38,565 nt of DNA, from positions 1 through 38,565 of the forward strand of contig JAJRRG010000170.1 of NCBI GenBank assembly GCA_024279675.1. Reading direction: 5' to 3'. Within the stretch, counting starts at the first letter, position 1; each line of letters opens with the position of its first letter. A program made the position numbers and the translations under genes. Source of the stretch: Alphaproteobacteria bacterium (lineage in GTDB: Bacteria > Pseudomonadota > Alphaproteobacteria > Rhizobiales > Devosiaceae). The notes under the pieces were generated by a model, which was not told where the DNA came from, made no database searches, and saw only the letters and a program-made list of their open reading frames with translations. Below are positions 7,165-16,075 of the stretch, in pieces.

Positions 7165-8241
7165 CTACTGCACTGCAACTCCATCTACAAAATAGCGAAC
7201 CATTGGGGGCTCAAAACCAATAAAACAAGTACTCCCGATACTCGGTGCATTTTCGCGTAATTTTAGTTTTATGTTGGTTTCATCAACAAGCTTGACGCTG
7301 ACGATCGCATTGTTTCCTAGGTCCTGAACGTCCACCACCTTTGCGAAGCAAGAGGCCTTGGTTTCGCTCTTCTGGATATGGACAAACTCAGGTCTAATAC
7401 CAACTTTAATGCCCTCACCATCTGCAATCCCAGCTTGCTTGAGTGATCCGACCGGCAAATCCATAACAGAAACAACTCCTCCTGTTACTTTTCCATTCAA
7501 AAAGTTCATGGATGGTGACCCAATAAAATACCCAACATGCTCATGCATTGGATCTTCAAAAAGTTCTTGGGGTGTCCCCATTTGAACAACGCGGCCATTG
7601 TCCATAACAACCACCTGCTCAGCTAAGGTCATTGCTTCATTTTGATCATGTGTAACATAAACAAGGGTATGGCCATGGCGCGCACTGATATCACGCAACT
7701 TACGCCGCAGAGAAAACTTCAATTGTGGATCGATGACAGTTAACGGCTCATCCATGAGAATGACTGCAACATCGTCGCGCACTAGGCCACGTCCGAGGGA
7801 AATTAATTGTTTAAGATCAGGCGTTAAACGCCGAGCCCGACTCTGCAAAATACCATCTAAATTCAACAGTTCTGCGACTTCAATTACTCTTTTATCAATT
7901 TTTGAACGTTCCATGCCTGCGCAACGAAGCGGAAAAGCCAAATTCTCATATACAGTTTTTGCTGGGTAAACGACGGGGAACTGGAAAACCTGTGCAATGT
8001 TGCGTTTCGTTATTCCAAGTTGGGTAACGTCACGGCCGTCGACCAAAATCTGTCCTTTACTGGGCGTTAAAATGCCAGATACGATATTAAGCATCGTACT
8101 TTTACCGCAACCAGAAGGCCCCAAAAGCGCGTAAGTTCCCCCGTCCTTCCACGTTAAATCCAATGGATGCAACGCGTAATTGGGTTCCCCATTTATGCTG
8201 TTATAGGCATGTCCTACGCCCTTAAGTTCAATCTTGGCCAT
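7165..8241 (-). CDS. ABC importer ATP-binding protein, GlpT-like
   Basis: This is one of two ATPases of the cargo importer. ATG 8241 opens MAKIELKGVGHAYNS, and the gene gives 358 residues, normal for CUT1-type ATPases with a C-terminal TOBE/regulatory domain (about 240-358). Walker A is GPSGCGKST near residue 40, the Q-loop region is RNIAQVFQFPVVYPAKTVYE, Walker B is VILMDEPL and the switch is VYVTHDQ. The ABC signature is degenerate (LTPDLKQLISLGRGLVR), as in GlpT of the rhizobial glycerol importer GlpSTPQV, which pairs with a GlpS carrying a canonical signature. Its start overlaps the end of the GlpS-like gene by 14 bp. The similarity to GlpT is strong at motif level, but glycerol as substrate is only a guess. 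Confidence 0.9.
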   Translation of the reverse strand: MAKIELKGVGHAYNSINGEPNYALHPLDLTWKDGGTYALLGPSGCGKSTMLNIVSGILTPSKGQILVDGRDVTQLGITKRNIAQVFQFPVVYPAKTVYENLAFPLRCAGMERSKIDKRVIEVAELLNLDGILQSRARRLTPDLKQLISLGRGLVRDDVAVILMDEPLTVIDPQLKFSLRRKLRDISARHGHTLVYVTHDQNEAMTLAEQVVVMDNGRVVQMGTPQELFEDPMHEHVGYFIGSPSMNFLNGKVTGGVVSVMDLPVGSLKQAGIADGEGIKVGIRPEFVHIQKSETKASCFAKVVDVQDLGNNAIVSVKLVDETNIKLKLRENAPSIGSTCFIGFEPPMVRYFVDGVAVQ

Positions 8242-9337
8242 TTTTCTCACCCTTTTCACCCAGTACACTTTTTCTAGACGGAGCAACGACAAGATCGCCA
8301 TCAACATCGCTAAAAACGTACAGTCGAGATATATCAATCGAGAATTGCGCCTCTTCAGCCTCGTCAAAATGGTGGACACCCTCAGTTTCTAAAACGAGAG
8401 ACCGGCCAGACAAATCCAGATGCAAAACAGTGCTGGATCCGTTGACTTCCGACAATATTATAGGTGCAGTAACTCCCTGGTTTCCCAGAGCCATATCCAT
8501 GGCCCGGATACCAAAAACATATTTCCTAGATTCAAGGTTTTTCAAATGTTCTGGAATATCCACATAAAATGACTCGGCAATATAAATGCGGCCATTCTCG
8601 ATTTTTCCATCTACAAGGTTCATTGGTGGATCGTTAAAAACCTGCGCTGAAATTGTATTGGCAGGATAGTGAAACACATCAGGACAATCTCCAACTTGAA
8701 CAACACGCCCCTCGTGTAAAACGACGACTTGTCCTTGCAAAATCATCGCCTCAGCAGGTTCCGTTGTGGCGTATACTACCAATCGCTCCGTACTATCCTT
8801 AAATAACCGGCGGAATTCTTCGCGCAATTGCTCGCGCAACTTATAATCTAGATTAACCAAAGGCTCATCTAGCAACAGTAGGTCCGTATCTTTGACCAGT
8901 GAACGTGCAAGCGCAACACGTTGCTGCTGCCCCCCAGACAATTCGCTGGGGTTGCGTTCAAGATATTCTTCTAGACCCAATAATTGCGATACATAATTCA
9001 ACTTTTTACTGATTACATCAGCACTGAGTTTTGCTCGATGCAAAGGAAACACAATATTCTCGCGCACGCTAAGATGGGGGTAATTTACGAATTGCTAGTA
9101 TACCATTCCAACACGCCTCTCCCACGCAGGCACACTTAGCAGATCATTGCCATTTTTTTCAAATGAACCAGAGCTAACCTCTTGCAAACCCGCAAGTACT
9201 TTTAGTAGCGTCGTCTTCCCTGACAGGGTTCGACCGATTATTGTCACCACACCAGAACTGGGTAGATCTAGGTTTATATCGATAAGATGTGCTTCTTAAT
9301 TTACGTGCACATCTAATTTTTGAATTTCGTACCCCAT
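8228..9337 (-). pseudogene. ABC importer ATP-binding protein, GlpS-like, with two in-frame stops
   Basis: The start is ATG 9337, with AGGA upstream, 8 bp after the permease stop. The frame is continuous over 369 codons except for TAA at codon 14 (9296-9298) and TAG at codon 81 (9095-9097). The TAG sits where GlpS-like proteins read VYQQFVNYP, so CAG to TAG is the simplest change. The Walker A GRTLSGKTT resembles the GPTLxGKT variant of GlpS. The signature LSGGQQQRVALARSL is canonical, Walker B is LLLLDEPL, and the switch His is replaced (VYATTEP), again as in GlpS. With the GlpT-like partner having a degenerate signature, this subunit carries the only canonical one. If the stops are real, the importer is probably dead or depends on readthrough. 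Confidence 0.88.
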
Positions 9338-9345
9338 GGTATTTC

Positions 9346-10191
9346 CTATTTACTCGCTACTGAAATATTGCCTTTTTCAAGGTACCGCTCAACTAGGAAT
9401 GCCACGATGATCAGCGGTGAGACTGAAATCAATGCAGATGCAGAAAGGCTCCACCACGGTGTTACAGATGAATTGAGCGATACAATCGCCACAGGTAATA
9501 ATTGGGTATTCGTAAAGGTCAGGGTGAAGGCAAAGAAAAAATCGTTCCACCCGAAAACAACACAGAAAATGCCTGCAACCACCAGCCCGGGTAAGGAGTT
9601 TGGAAGTATAACGCGCCAGAAGACCTCAAGAGGCGTACAGCCGTCAATCATGGCGGTTTCATCCAGTTCCCGCGGAATATTATTGAAAAAATCAACCATG
9701 ACCCAGACTGCAATTGGCAGTAACAGAGCAACGTAAACTATGACCAATCCAAAAATAGTATCCAGCAAACCAAAATAGCCAAGCATAAGAAAAAATGGAA
9801 TAGCTAAAACCACAGGGGGCATGATGCGTTGAGAAATAAAGAAAAACGTTAGGTCTGTATTGGTAATTGGTCCCGCTTTATAGCGAAATCGAGACAGGCC
9901 ATATGCGGCCAAAGTGCCCAATGCTAGGCTAATCGCACTGGCAGAAAGGGTAACAATCATACTATTTGCAAGAGGGCCAACCACATCAATACTGCCAGCG
10001 CCAGAATCAAAAAGCCCCTGCCATGCGGCTAGTGAAGGCTCATAGTCTACCCATGGTATATAAGTTGCGCCGCCAGTCACCCCATTTGCAGTTTTGAATG
10101 AAGTAGTCAAAGCCCATAGAAACGGGGCCACAACGAATGCACTCCAAAAGGCAATAGCAATTATTTTAAGCGGCTTAAAAGTATTTATCAT
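9346..10191 (-). CDS. ABC importer permease, GlpQ/MalG-like
   Basis: This 281-residue inner-membrane permease has the usual six membrane segments of the MalG-like subunit of CUT1 importers. The conserved EAA loop that contacts the ATPase is readable as LDETAMIDGCTPLEVFWRVI followed by LPNSLPGL near residues 185-210. The start ATG 10191 lies 3 bp after the TAG of the preceding permease, and the stop lies 8 bp before the GlpS-like start, so the genes form one transcription unit. The reading frame is intact. Confidence 0.92.
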   Translation of the reverse strand: MINTFKPLKIIAIAFWSAFVVAPFLWALTTSFKTANGVTGGATYIPWVDYEPSLAAWQGLFDSGAGSIDVVGPLANSMIVTLSASAISLALGTLAAYGLSRFRYKAGPITNTDLTFFFISQRIMPPVVLAIPFFLMLGYFGLLDTIFGLVIVYVALLLPIAVWVMVDFFNNIPRELDETAMIDGCTPLEVFWRVILPNSLPGLVVAGIFCVVFGWNDFFFAFTLTFTNTQLLPVAIVSLNSSVTPWWSLSASALISVSPLIIVAFLVERYLEKGNISVASK

Positions 10192-10194
10192 TCG

Positions 10195-11070
10195 CTAGAC
10201 CCCTGACTTCACAAGTGTGTTGGTGAGAATTTTTGCAATAATCGTAAGTAAAACGATCATTATGACTAAATATGTGACAGAGAGCGCAGCGGCATAGCCA
10301 ATCTGAAAATCCCTGAGACCGCGAATAAAAATATAATAACTTGATGTTTCTGTTGAAGTTCCTGGACCACCAGAGGTGATAACGTAAACCGTCTCCATAA
10401 TTTTGGATGCTTCGATCAATCGAATTATCAGCGCGCCGACGGAGATGGGCGCCATGGCAGGAAAAGTTACATTAAAAAAAGTTCGAATTGGACCAGCCCC
10501 GTCAATTGCGGCAGCCAAAAATGGTTCTTTGGGCAATGACAAAAGTCCAGCAAGCAATAGCAAGAACATAAATGGTGTCCATTGCCAGACATCCACCAGA
10601 ATAACGACAACTGTGGCCCATACGGAATGGGTTAACCACGGGATTGTACCCAGCCCCAACATTCCAGCAATATCGTTTGCGGGGCCTAATGATTCATGGA
10701 AAATTGTCCGCCAAATAACCGCCATCACAACGGGAGTAGTCATCATTGGAATAAGGAAAAGAACCCGTGTAATCCGACGGAATCTTACTTGATGCCAGAC
10801 TAGTAAAGCCAGCCCAAATCCAAACAAATATTCAAACATTACCGAAGTAAGTGCAATAGCTCCCAATCGACTTAATGATTGCCAGAAGCGACCATCAACA
10901 AACAATCGACCATAATTTGTTCCTCCAATCCAATCCAGTCCAGGCCGGATTGCATCCCAACCTGAAAAGCTGACCCTGATAGTAAAAATCAGAGGGAACA
11001 AAATTATGCCTAGAAGGATTAACAACCCTGGCAAAAGGAAAAGAAGTTTATAACGCGTAAGACCTTGCAC
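10195..11070 (-). CDS. ABC importer permease, GlpP/MalF-like
   Basis: This 291-residue protein is the first permease of the importer. It starts MQGLTRYKLLFLLPGLLILL and carries six hydrophobic segments and the EAA loop LAAAIDGAGPIRTFFNVTFP near residues 195-215. It lies 111 bp downstream of the binding-protein gene, with a stem-loop in the gap, and 3 bp upstream of the second permease. It works with the second permease as a heterodimeric channel. The frame is intact. Confidence 0.92.
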   Translation of the reverse strand: MQGLTRYKLLFLLPGLLILLGIILFPLIFTIRVSFSGWDAIRPGLDWIGGTNYGRLFVDGRFWQSLSRLGAIALTSVMFEYLFGFGLALLVWHQVRFRRITRVLFLIPMMTTPVVMAVIWRTIFHESLGPANDIAGMLGLGTIPWLTHSVWATVVVILVDVWQWTPFMFLLLLAGLLSLPKEPFLAAAIDGAGPIRTFFNVTFPAMAPISVGALIIRLIEASKIMETVYVITSGGPGTSTETSSYYIFIRGLRDFQIGYAAALSVTYLVIMIVLLTIIAKILTNTLVKSGV

Positions 11071-11149
11071 CTAGGCATCCTTTTCTTTGATGAAAAAATT
11101 ATGTGAATAAATCAACCAAATAAAAATGCTTCAGTTGGTTAGGAGTTAG

Positions 11150-11179
11150 CGGATCGGGAAACAAATCCCGCTCCATCCG
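11150..11179 (-). terminator. Intergenic stem-loop after the binding-protein gene
   Basis: On the minus strand the transcript reads CGGAT, bulge GGAG, CGGGA, a 6-nt loop, TCCCG and ATCCG, forming two stacked 5-bp stems just after the binding-protein stop. No T tract follows. Such structures between binding-protein and permease genes often stabilise the upstream message or lower downstream expression, fitting the higher need for the binding protein. Confidence 0.5.
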
Positions 11180-11181
11180 TT

Positions 11182-12711
11182 TTATAGATTGTCTTCCAAT
11201 GCAACCACGCTGGCATAGGCATCGCGAACGGTATCTGCACCAATTCGCTCGACAATTTGAGCCCATTCCTTTGCCACCTGATCAAGGGCAGCCTGGGGTT
11301 CCATTTGTCCAGCAATGGCTGAGGCAACGCCTGTTGCCATTGAACTCATGAATTGACTAACGCCGGGAACACGCAAATCAAAAACACGATTTTGACTACT
11401 GTCCATGCTTGACAGGGTTTCCACGTAACTTGCAGCAAGGTCTGCGTCCCAACCAAGCTTCTCTGTCCAGAGTGCCGCATCAAAATGGCTTTTGCGATAA
11501 GGGTTCACACCAAAACGCCCAATTTGCAGATCTGACAATGTATTGGCTTCGTTGGAAAAGAAACAGAGATAATCAAATGCCATATCCTGATTTTGAGATC
11601 GGTTTGACACAGCAGATGTCCAACCCCAAGTAATATAGGGAGCACGGTTTGGCTCATCAAATGTATCCCACTGTCCAGTGTCACGGTTCCAAACTTCAGA
11701 AGCACCGGGTAGCGGTGCGGCCGCGACATTATTACGAATCGGACTATCAGATTGCTGAGCCTGAATGAACGCATCATCCCATGAATAGCTCATCAGTGCT
11801 TGACCGCCACCAAAGGAGAAAATTTCATCCCCAAGACCAAAGTTTGCTCCACCGGGCGCCCAATCTTTTGAGGCCTCGACAAACAATTCAAGTCCACGAA
11901 CAAAACCTGGAGAATTGATGAGAGGTTCCATGGTTTCAAGATCAAAGAAGAACCCTCCTTTGACATCAGGGTGTTTTGCAAACGCCGCGGCTCGACTGAT
12001 AAAAGCGGAAAACATTAAGTCGTCACGCTTGGCAACTTCGGCTGAACCAAAATTGTTCGTGCCGTTTCCACTCCAATCCCAACCCGAAAAGACACGGGCA
12101 ACTTCGTTGTATTCTTCCCAAGTAGCTGGAATGGACAAATCCCTTCCAGTCTCAGACTTAAACCGTTCCTGCATCTCAGGATTGGAAAAAATATCTGTGC
12201 GATATTTAAGATAGTGCCGATCACCATCCATCGGATACTGGATCATTTGACCGTCCCATTTGGCCACGTCAATATAGTTACGTGTCACATCCTGTATGCC
12301 GGAAGCATCCTGATAGGCCTGTGGAACAGGTTCAAGATACCTATTCAAATCACCAACCCACAAAGATGCGTAGAACAATACGTCATATGCGTTCTGATTG
12401 GTTTGAAACGGAATTAGAATCCGCTGAAACAAGTCGCCAAACGGCACATGCACGACGTTGACTTTTGCGCCGGTCAATTCTTCAAACTGTTGAGCATGCA
12501 AAGCTGTCGGCTCGCCAATCACTGGAATTGCGTGGGTGATTATGTTGAGGGTTCGGCTAGAATAATCCTTTGCATCAATTGATGCGTAAGAACACATGCC
12601 AGGAACATCTGCTTCTATTCCAAAACGCGAATAATCTTCTTGAGCATACCCCGTTGAAGTGGAGGCTATTGCGAGTGCACTTACGGCACTTAGTAATTGT
12701 TTTAGTTTCAT
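11182..12711 (-). CDS. Extracellular solute-binding protein of the cargo importer
   Basis: This is a 509-residue periplasmic binding protein. ATG 12711 with GGGAG upstream is preferred over an in-frame start 24 bp earlier, because it opens a clean signal peptide (MKLKQLLSAVSALAIASTST, cleavage near GYAQ-ED). The mature part has the SBP_bac_1 look (VIGEPTALHAQQFEELTGAK, YDVLFYASLWVGDL). It is longer than typical sugar-binding proteins, closer to the roughly 570-residue GlpV class, though I do not see clear GlpV features. It lies between the dehydrogenase gene and the permeases on the same strand. Substrate unknown; a polyol or alcohol-related compound would fit the neighbours. Confidence 0.9.
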   Translation of the reverse strand: MKLKQLLSAVSALAIASTSTGYAQEDYSRFGIEADVPGMCSYASIDAKDYSSRTLNIITHAIPVIGEPTALHAQQFEELTGAKVNVVHVPFGDLFQRILIPFQTNQNAYDVLFYASLWVGDLNRYLEPVPQAYQDASGIQDVTRNYIDVAKWDGQMIQYPMDGDRHYLKYRTDIFSNPEMQERFKSETGRDLSIPATWEEYNEVARVFSGWDWSGNGTNNFGSAEVAKRDDLMFSAFISRAAAFAKHPDVKGGFFFDLETMEPLINSPGFVRGLELFVEASKDWAPGGANFGLGDEIFSFGGGQALMSYSWDDAFIQAQQSDSPIRNNVAAAPLPGASEVWNRDTGQWDTFDEPNRAPYITWGWTSAVSNRSQNQDMAFDYLCFFSNEANTLSDLQIGRFGVNPYRKSHFDAALWTEKLGWDADLAASYVETLSSMDSSQNRVFDLRVPGVSQFMSSMATGVASAIAGQMEPQAALDQVAKEWAQIVERIGADTVRDAYASVVALEDNL

Positions 12712-12832
12712 TTGTCTTCTCCCTTTAAATGACAAAAATGATCTTCCGCCCTAGAAATTTAACGATGTCAGTTGGCGGATCTGACACCTAAAACACCCCA
12801 CTCCCCCCGATAGAACCGAAGGGAATGGTATT

Positions 12833-13876
12833 TTATGGAATGAGTACGGCGCGCCCGTGAATGACCCCGTGGTGCAAATCTAGAAGAGCTTTGTTTGCAT
12901 CTTCAAGCTTATATTCCGCCGTTGAAAGTTGCACTTTTCCTTGGTCAGCAAGGGCCATCAATTCAACGAGTTCGGGGTAGGTTCCAACCAAGTTTCCGAT
13001 GATACGTTTTTCGGACGTAATCATATCAATAGTTGGAATTACAAGTTTTCCGCCGTAACCAACGATATAATAGGCCCCATCATTGCGGGTCATATCAAGA
13101 CCTTCTTTGATGGTTGAACCTTCAGCAACAAAGTCAATAACAGCCTCGGCACCCCAGCCCCCAGTGTGGGCAAGCACCTTATCAACCTGACTACCATCAA
13201 CCAATATAAGCTCATCTGCGCCACATTTTGCGGCAAGGTCTAATGAGGCTTGAGATGTATCGACAGCAATAATCCGCGCAGCGCACAAGGCCCGAAGCAC
13301 CTGAACACCAATATGGCCCAATCCACCAATTCCAATGACAACAACATTTTGCCCAGGCAATAAATGTGCAGCCGCTTTTTTTGCTGCGCGGTAGGCAGTA
13401 AGGCCCGCATCGGTGTAAGGCGCAACATCTTTAGGCGCGAGGGTTTTGGGCAACTTGATGAGTGAACGCGCCCCCGTTTTTAAGTATTGCGCATACCCAC
13501 CATCGACATTAATACCGGGGAATTCACTGTCTTCGGCGTGCATATCATTACCGCGCCTACAGGCTAAACAGTGGCCGCTGGTAACTAAGGGATGGCAGAT
13601 AACCGGATCTCCAACAGCAAAACCAGACACACCGGCCCCCACCTCTTCCACCCAACCAGCATTTTCATGCCCAAGAATATATGGTAATTTCACATCAGAA
13701 TTATTGCGCCACAAACCTTCGATAACGTGCAAATCTGTGCGACAAACGCCAGCACCACCAATGCGCACAATTACATCATTGGGGCCATCGAGTTGCGGAT
13801 CAGGCACATCCTCAAAAACTACAAATTCAGGTTTTTCAAGTTTTTAGTCATATTCGTGAAGTACTGCAGCTTTCAT
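12833..13876 (-). pseudogene. Zinc-type alcohol dehydrogenase with in-frame TAA at codon 11
   Basis: This would be a 347-residue medium-chain NAD(P)-dependent alcohol dehydrogenase. ATG 13876 has a perfect AAGGAGG site and opens MKAAVLHEYD, a standard N-terminus for the family. It is followed by an in-frame TAA (13844-13846) and then by KLEKPEFVVFEDVPDP in the same frame. The next usable start is GTG 13807, which would lose 23 residues. Catalytic zinc motifs are visible (GVCRTD, GHENAGWVEEVG), as is the Rossmann motif VIGIGGLGHIG. The structural-zinc loop keeps CLAC, but a later Cys is Ala (DMHAED). It is the first gene after the sigma-54 promoter and presumably oxidises the imported compound or its product. 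The stop may be real or an error. Confidence 0.87.
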
Positions 13877-13921
13877 AGCTATCCTCCTTGGCGTGGCAAA
13901 TTATTAAGCTACCAGTTTGTT

Positions 13922-13937
13922 TGCAGGTATCATGCCA
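13922..13937 (-). promoter_or_regulatory. Sigma-54 (-24/-12) promoter of the dehydrogenase/importer operon
   Basis: On the minus strand the sequence is TGGCATGATACCTGCA. The sigma-54 consensus is TGGCACG-N4-TTGCA; this copy keeps the invariant GG and GC at exact spacing with two mismatches. Transcription would begin near 13911, about 35 nt before the dehydrogenase start. A sigma-54-type activator gene is divergently transcribed from the same intergenic region, which makes the assignment strong for a sequence-only call. Confidence 0.75.
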
Positions 13938-13966
13938 AGATGATGATAGAGTATTTTATTATTAAA

Positions 13967-13979
13967 ATTCAAAGACTTA
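13967..13979. promoter_or_regulatory. Candidate IHF site
   Basis: ATTCAAAGACTTA matches the IHF consensus WATCAANNNNTTR at all but one constrained position, within a very A/T-rich segment. It lies between the sigma-54 promoter and the palindromic candidate enhancer sites, where a DNA bend is usually needed. Short motifs like this occur by chance, so support is mostly positional. Confidence 0.4.
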
Positions 13980-14043
13980 GTGGAATTGAAGATTTGTTTG
14001 TCAGGAAAAACTGTTAACTAATTTCACATGGATCTCACAGATT

Positions 14044-14094
14044 TGTTCATTTTTTGAACACTTGCAAATACATCAAAAAGATTGTTCCCTGAAC
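14044..14094. promoter_or_regulatory. Two palindromes, candidate enhancer sites for the sigma-54 activator
   Basis: TGTTCA-N5-TGAACA (14044-14060) is a perfect dyad. TGTTC-CC-TGAAC (14083-14094) has related half-sites with a shorter spacer. They lie about 110-160 bp upstream of the -24/-12 promoter and 60-110 bp upstream of the activator start. That is the usual place for upstream activating sequences and for autoregulation. Confidence 0.5.
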
Positions 14095-14155
14095 TAAAGA
14101 TTGACATCACTAACAACCTACTAACCATGGCACTGGGGTGCTGGGAGGAATACTA

Positions 14156-16075
14156 ATGTTATCACGCACCGAGCGCCTCAAACGCGCGCGCATTACGCTT
14201 ATGCAAGGCGGCGTAATTGGGAACAATCTGCTAAACTCGCAAATTGTTGAAAGCTGGGAGCGTTGCATCCGAATTGGTCTTGACCCCCACGTTAAACCGC
14301 CGATTTTACAGACAACAGACTACGAACTTCGAATGCTTCGGGAAAAAGACGAACTCACCCATCGTTTTGCGTTGGCTGAAATGCACTCCCTTCACCAACA
14401 AATTGCGGGAAGCAACTTCTTGATTGCATTTGGGAATGCTCAGGGTACTGTACTTGATACAATTTCGGATAGCGATTTTCAATCTAGTAAAGCGGCGGAA
14501 TCGATTGTGCCTGGCGCAATTTGGGCCGAAGACCAACGTGGAACGAATGCCTTAGGGACATGTGCCGCCGAAGGTCGGGCAGTCATTGTGCATGGGGAAG
14601 AACACTTCTTTTTTGACCATAGTGATGTTAGCTGCTTTGCCGCCCCCGTCATGCACTCGGATGGCTCTTTAGCTGGTGTTTTAGATGCCTCTTCGAATTG
14701 CAGCGTACGCAATAATCATACACTTGCGTTGATGCGAATGGCGGCAACACATATTGAAAATTCTCTTTTTTTTGCGCAACAAGATGAGCACATTGTGGTT
14801 TTATTTCACTCGCGCTGGGAATTGCTCAATTCTGTCAGTGGTGGCCTTGCCTCGTTTGCGCAAGACGGTCGGCTTGTTTCAATCAACCAACGTGGGCGTG
14901 AAATTCTACGCGGCCTGTCAGTGCGACCCGGCGTTGCATTTGAGACCATATTTGACACACGTTTTAATGCAGCCTTGATTGAAATGGCAGATAGCCGTCA
15001 GCCGACCTTGCGCGATTTATTGGGTAGCCAATATTCGGTTTTATGGCGCAATCGACACAGTTTTGAAAAGCGCGCCATCCACGTTCCTTCCCTTTCACCA
15101 AGTTCTGTAGTTGCGGATGCAATTGATCAAAACAAGACCAATAGCGCCGCCCCATCCTATGACTTGGGGGATGGCATGATCGCGAGGGACCCTGAATTCT
15201 GCCGGCAATTGGCCCGCATCAAAAGCTCTGTACAGTTTAAACCTCCCTTTTTGGTTTTAGGGGAAAGTGGCACTGGCAAAGAAGTCATTGCTCGTCACAT
15301 CCACAATGAATCCAAGCGCAAGGGTCCGTTTATTGCGGTAAACTGTGGGGCGCTTCCTGAACATTTGCTTGAAGCAGAACTATTTGGATATGTGGCGGGG
15401 GCCTTTACTGGTGCACAACGCAATGGTTCAGAAGGATTGGCTCTTGCGGCAGACAGGGGGACGCTTTTTTTAGATGAAATCGGTGATATGCCCCTATCAA
15501 GCCAAGTTTCTTTACTAAGGTTTCTTGATTCATCAGAAATCCGGCCCGTTGGCGGGACCACCGCTAAAAAAGTTGATATACAAATTGTTGCTGCAACAAA
15601 TGTAAATCTTGAGGCCGCAATTGAGAATAAAAAGTTTAGAGGAGATCTTTTTTATCGTCTAGGCGTGGTAAAAATTAGCTTACCTCCTCTTCGGGAACGA
15701 AGTGATTTTCCCAATATCGTACACCAATTAATGCTGGAAATTATGCCTGCGCAGACCATAACCTCTGACGCAGTTTCCGCCTTATCAAGCCTACCATGGC
15801 GAGGAAATATACGTGAATTACACTCCGCAATACTCCAACTCACTATGAACGCCCAAGGTAACACGATTACGTTTAGCGATGTCACATTCTCCCTCGGAGA
15901 AACGCCAGAAAACCACCAAATCACAGCAACAGAATCATGGCGCGAAAAGATGCGTTCTGAAATTGCTGCGCTACTGGGTACCAATGGGAATAATATCACT
16001 CAAGCGGCTCGAACTTTGGGAATATCAAGAAATACGGTCTATAAATATGTTCGAGAGAAAACATCGATCAACTAG
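14156..16075 (+). CDS. Sigma-54-dependent transcriptional activator, AcoR-like
   Basis: This 639-residue activator likely senses a metabolite and switches on the divergent dehydrogenase/importer operon. I prefer ATG 14156, with GGGAGG upstream, over the in-frame GTG 14138. The N-terminal half carries a GAF-like sensor (about 75-200: AEDQRGTNALGTCAAEGRAV). The AAA+ domain has Walker A GESGTGKE near residue 368, the sigma-54-contact loop GAFTGA near 415, Walker B TLFLDEIGDM and the arginine-finger region FRGDLFYRLG. The C-terminus has a Fis-type helix-turn-helix (ITQAARTLGISRNTVYKYVR). This order matches AcoR-type regulators of acetoin, alcohol or diol catabolism. The frame is intact, in contrast to two of its presumed target genes. 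Confidence 0.94.
   Translation: MLSRTERLKRARITLMQGGVIGNNLLNSQIVESWERCIRIGLDPHVKPPILQTTDYELRMLREKDELTHRFALAEMHSLHQQIAGSNFLIAFGNAQGTVLDTISDSDFQSSKAAESIVPGAIWAEDQRGTNALGTCAAEGRAVIVHGEEHFFFDHSDVSCFAAPVMHSDGSLAGVLDASSNCSVRNNHTLALMRMAATHIENSLFFAQQDEHIVVLFHSRWELLNSVSGGLASFAQDGRLVSINQRGREILRGLSVRPGVAFETIFDTRFNAALIEMADSRQPTLRDLLGSQYSVLWRNRHSFEKRAIHVPSLSPSSVVADAIDQNKTNSAAPSYDLGDGMIARDPEFCRQLARIKSSVQFKPPFLVLGESGTGKEVIARHIHNESKRKGPFIAVNCGALPEHLLEAELFGYVAGAFTGAQRNGSEGLALAADRGTLFLDEIGDMPLSSQVSLLRFLDSSEIRPVGGTTAKKVDIQIVAATNVNLEAAIENKKFRGDLFYRLGVVKISLPPLRERSDFPNIVHQLMLEIMPAQTITSDAVSALSSLPWRGNIRELHSAILQLTMNAQGNTITFSDVTFSLGETPENHQITATESWREKMRSEIAALLGTNGNNITQAARTLGISRNTVYKYVREKTSIN

Noticed and set aside
14128-14142. 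TGGCAC followed by TGCTG as a second sigma-54 promoter for the activator gene
   Set aside because: The spacing between GG and GC is one base too short, and the element overlaps the ribosome site of the gene it would drive.
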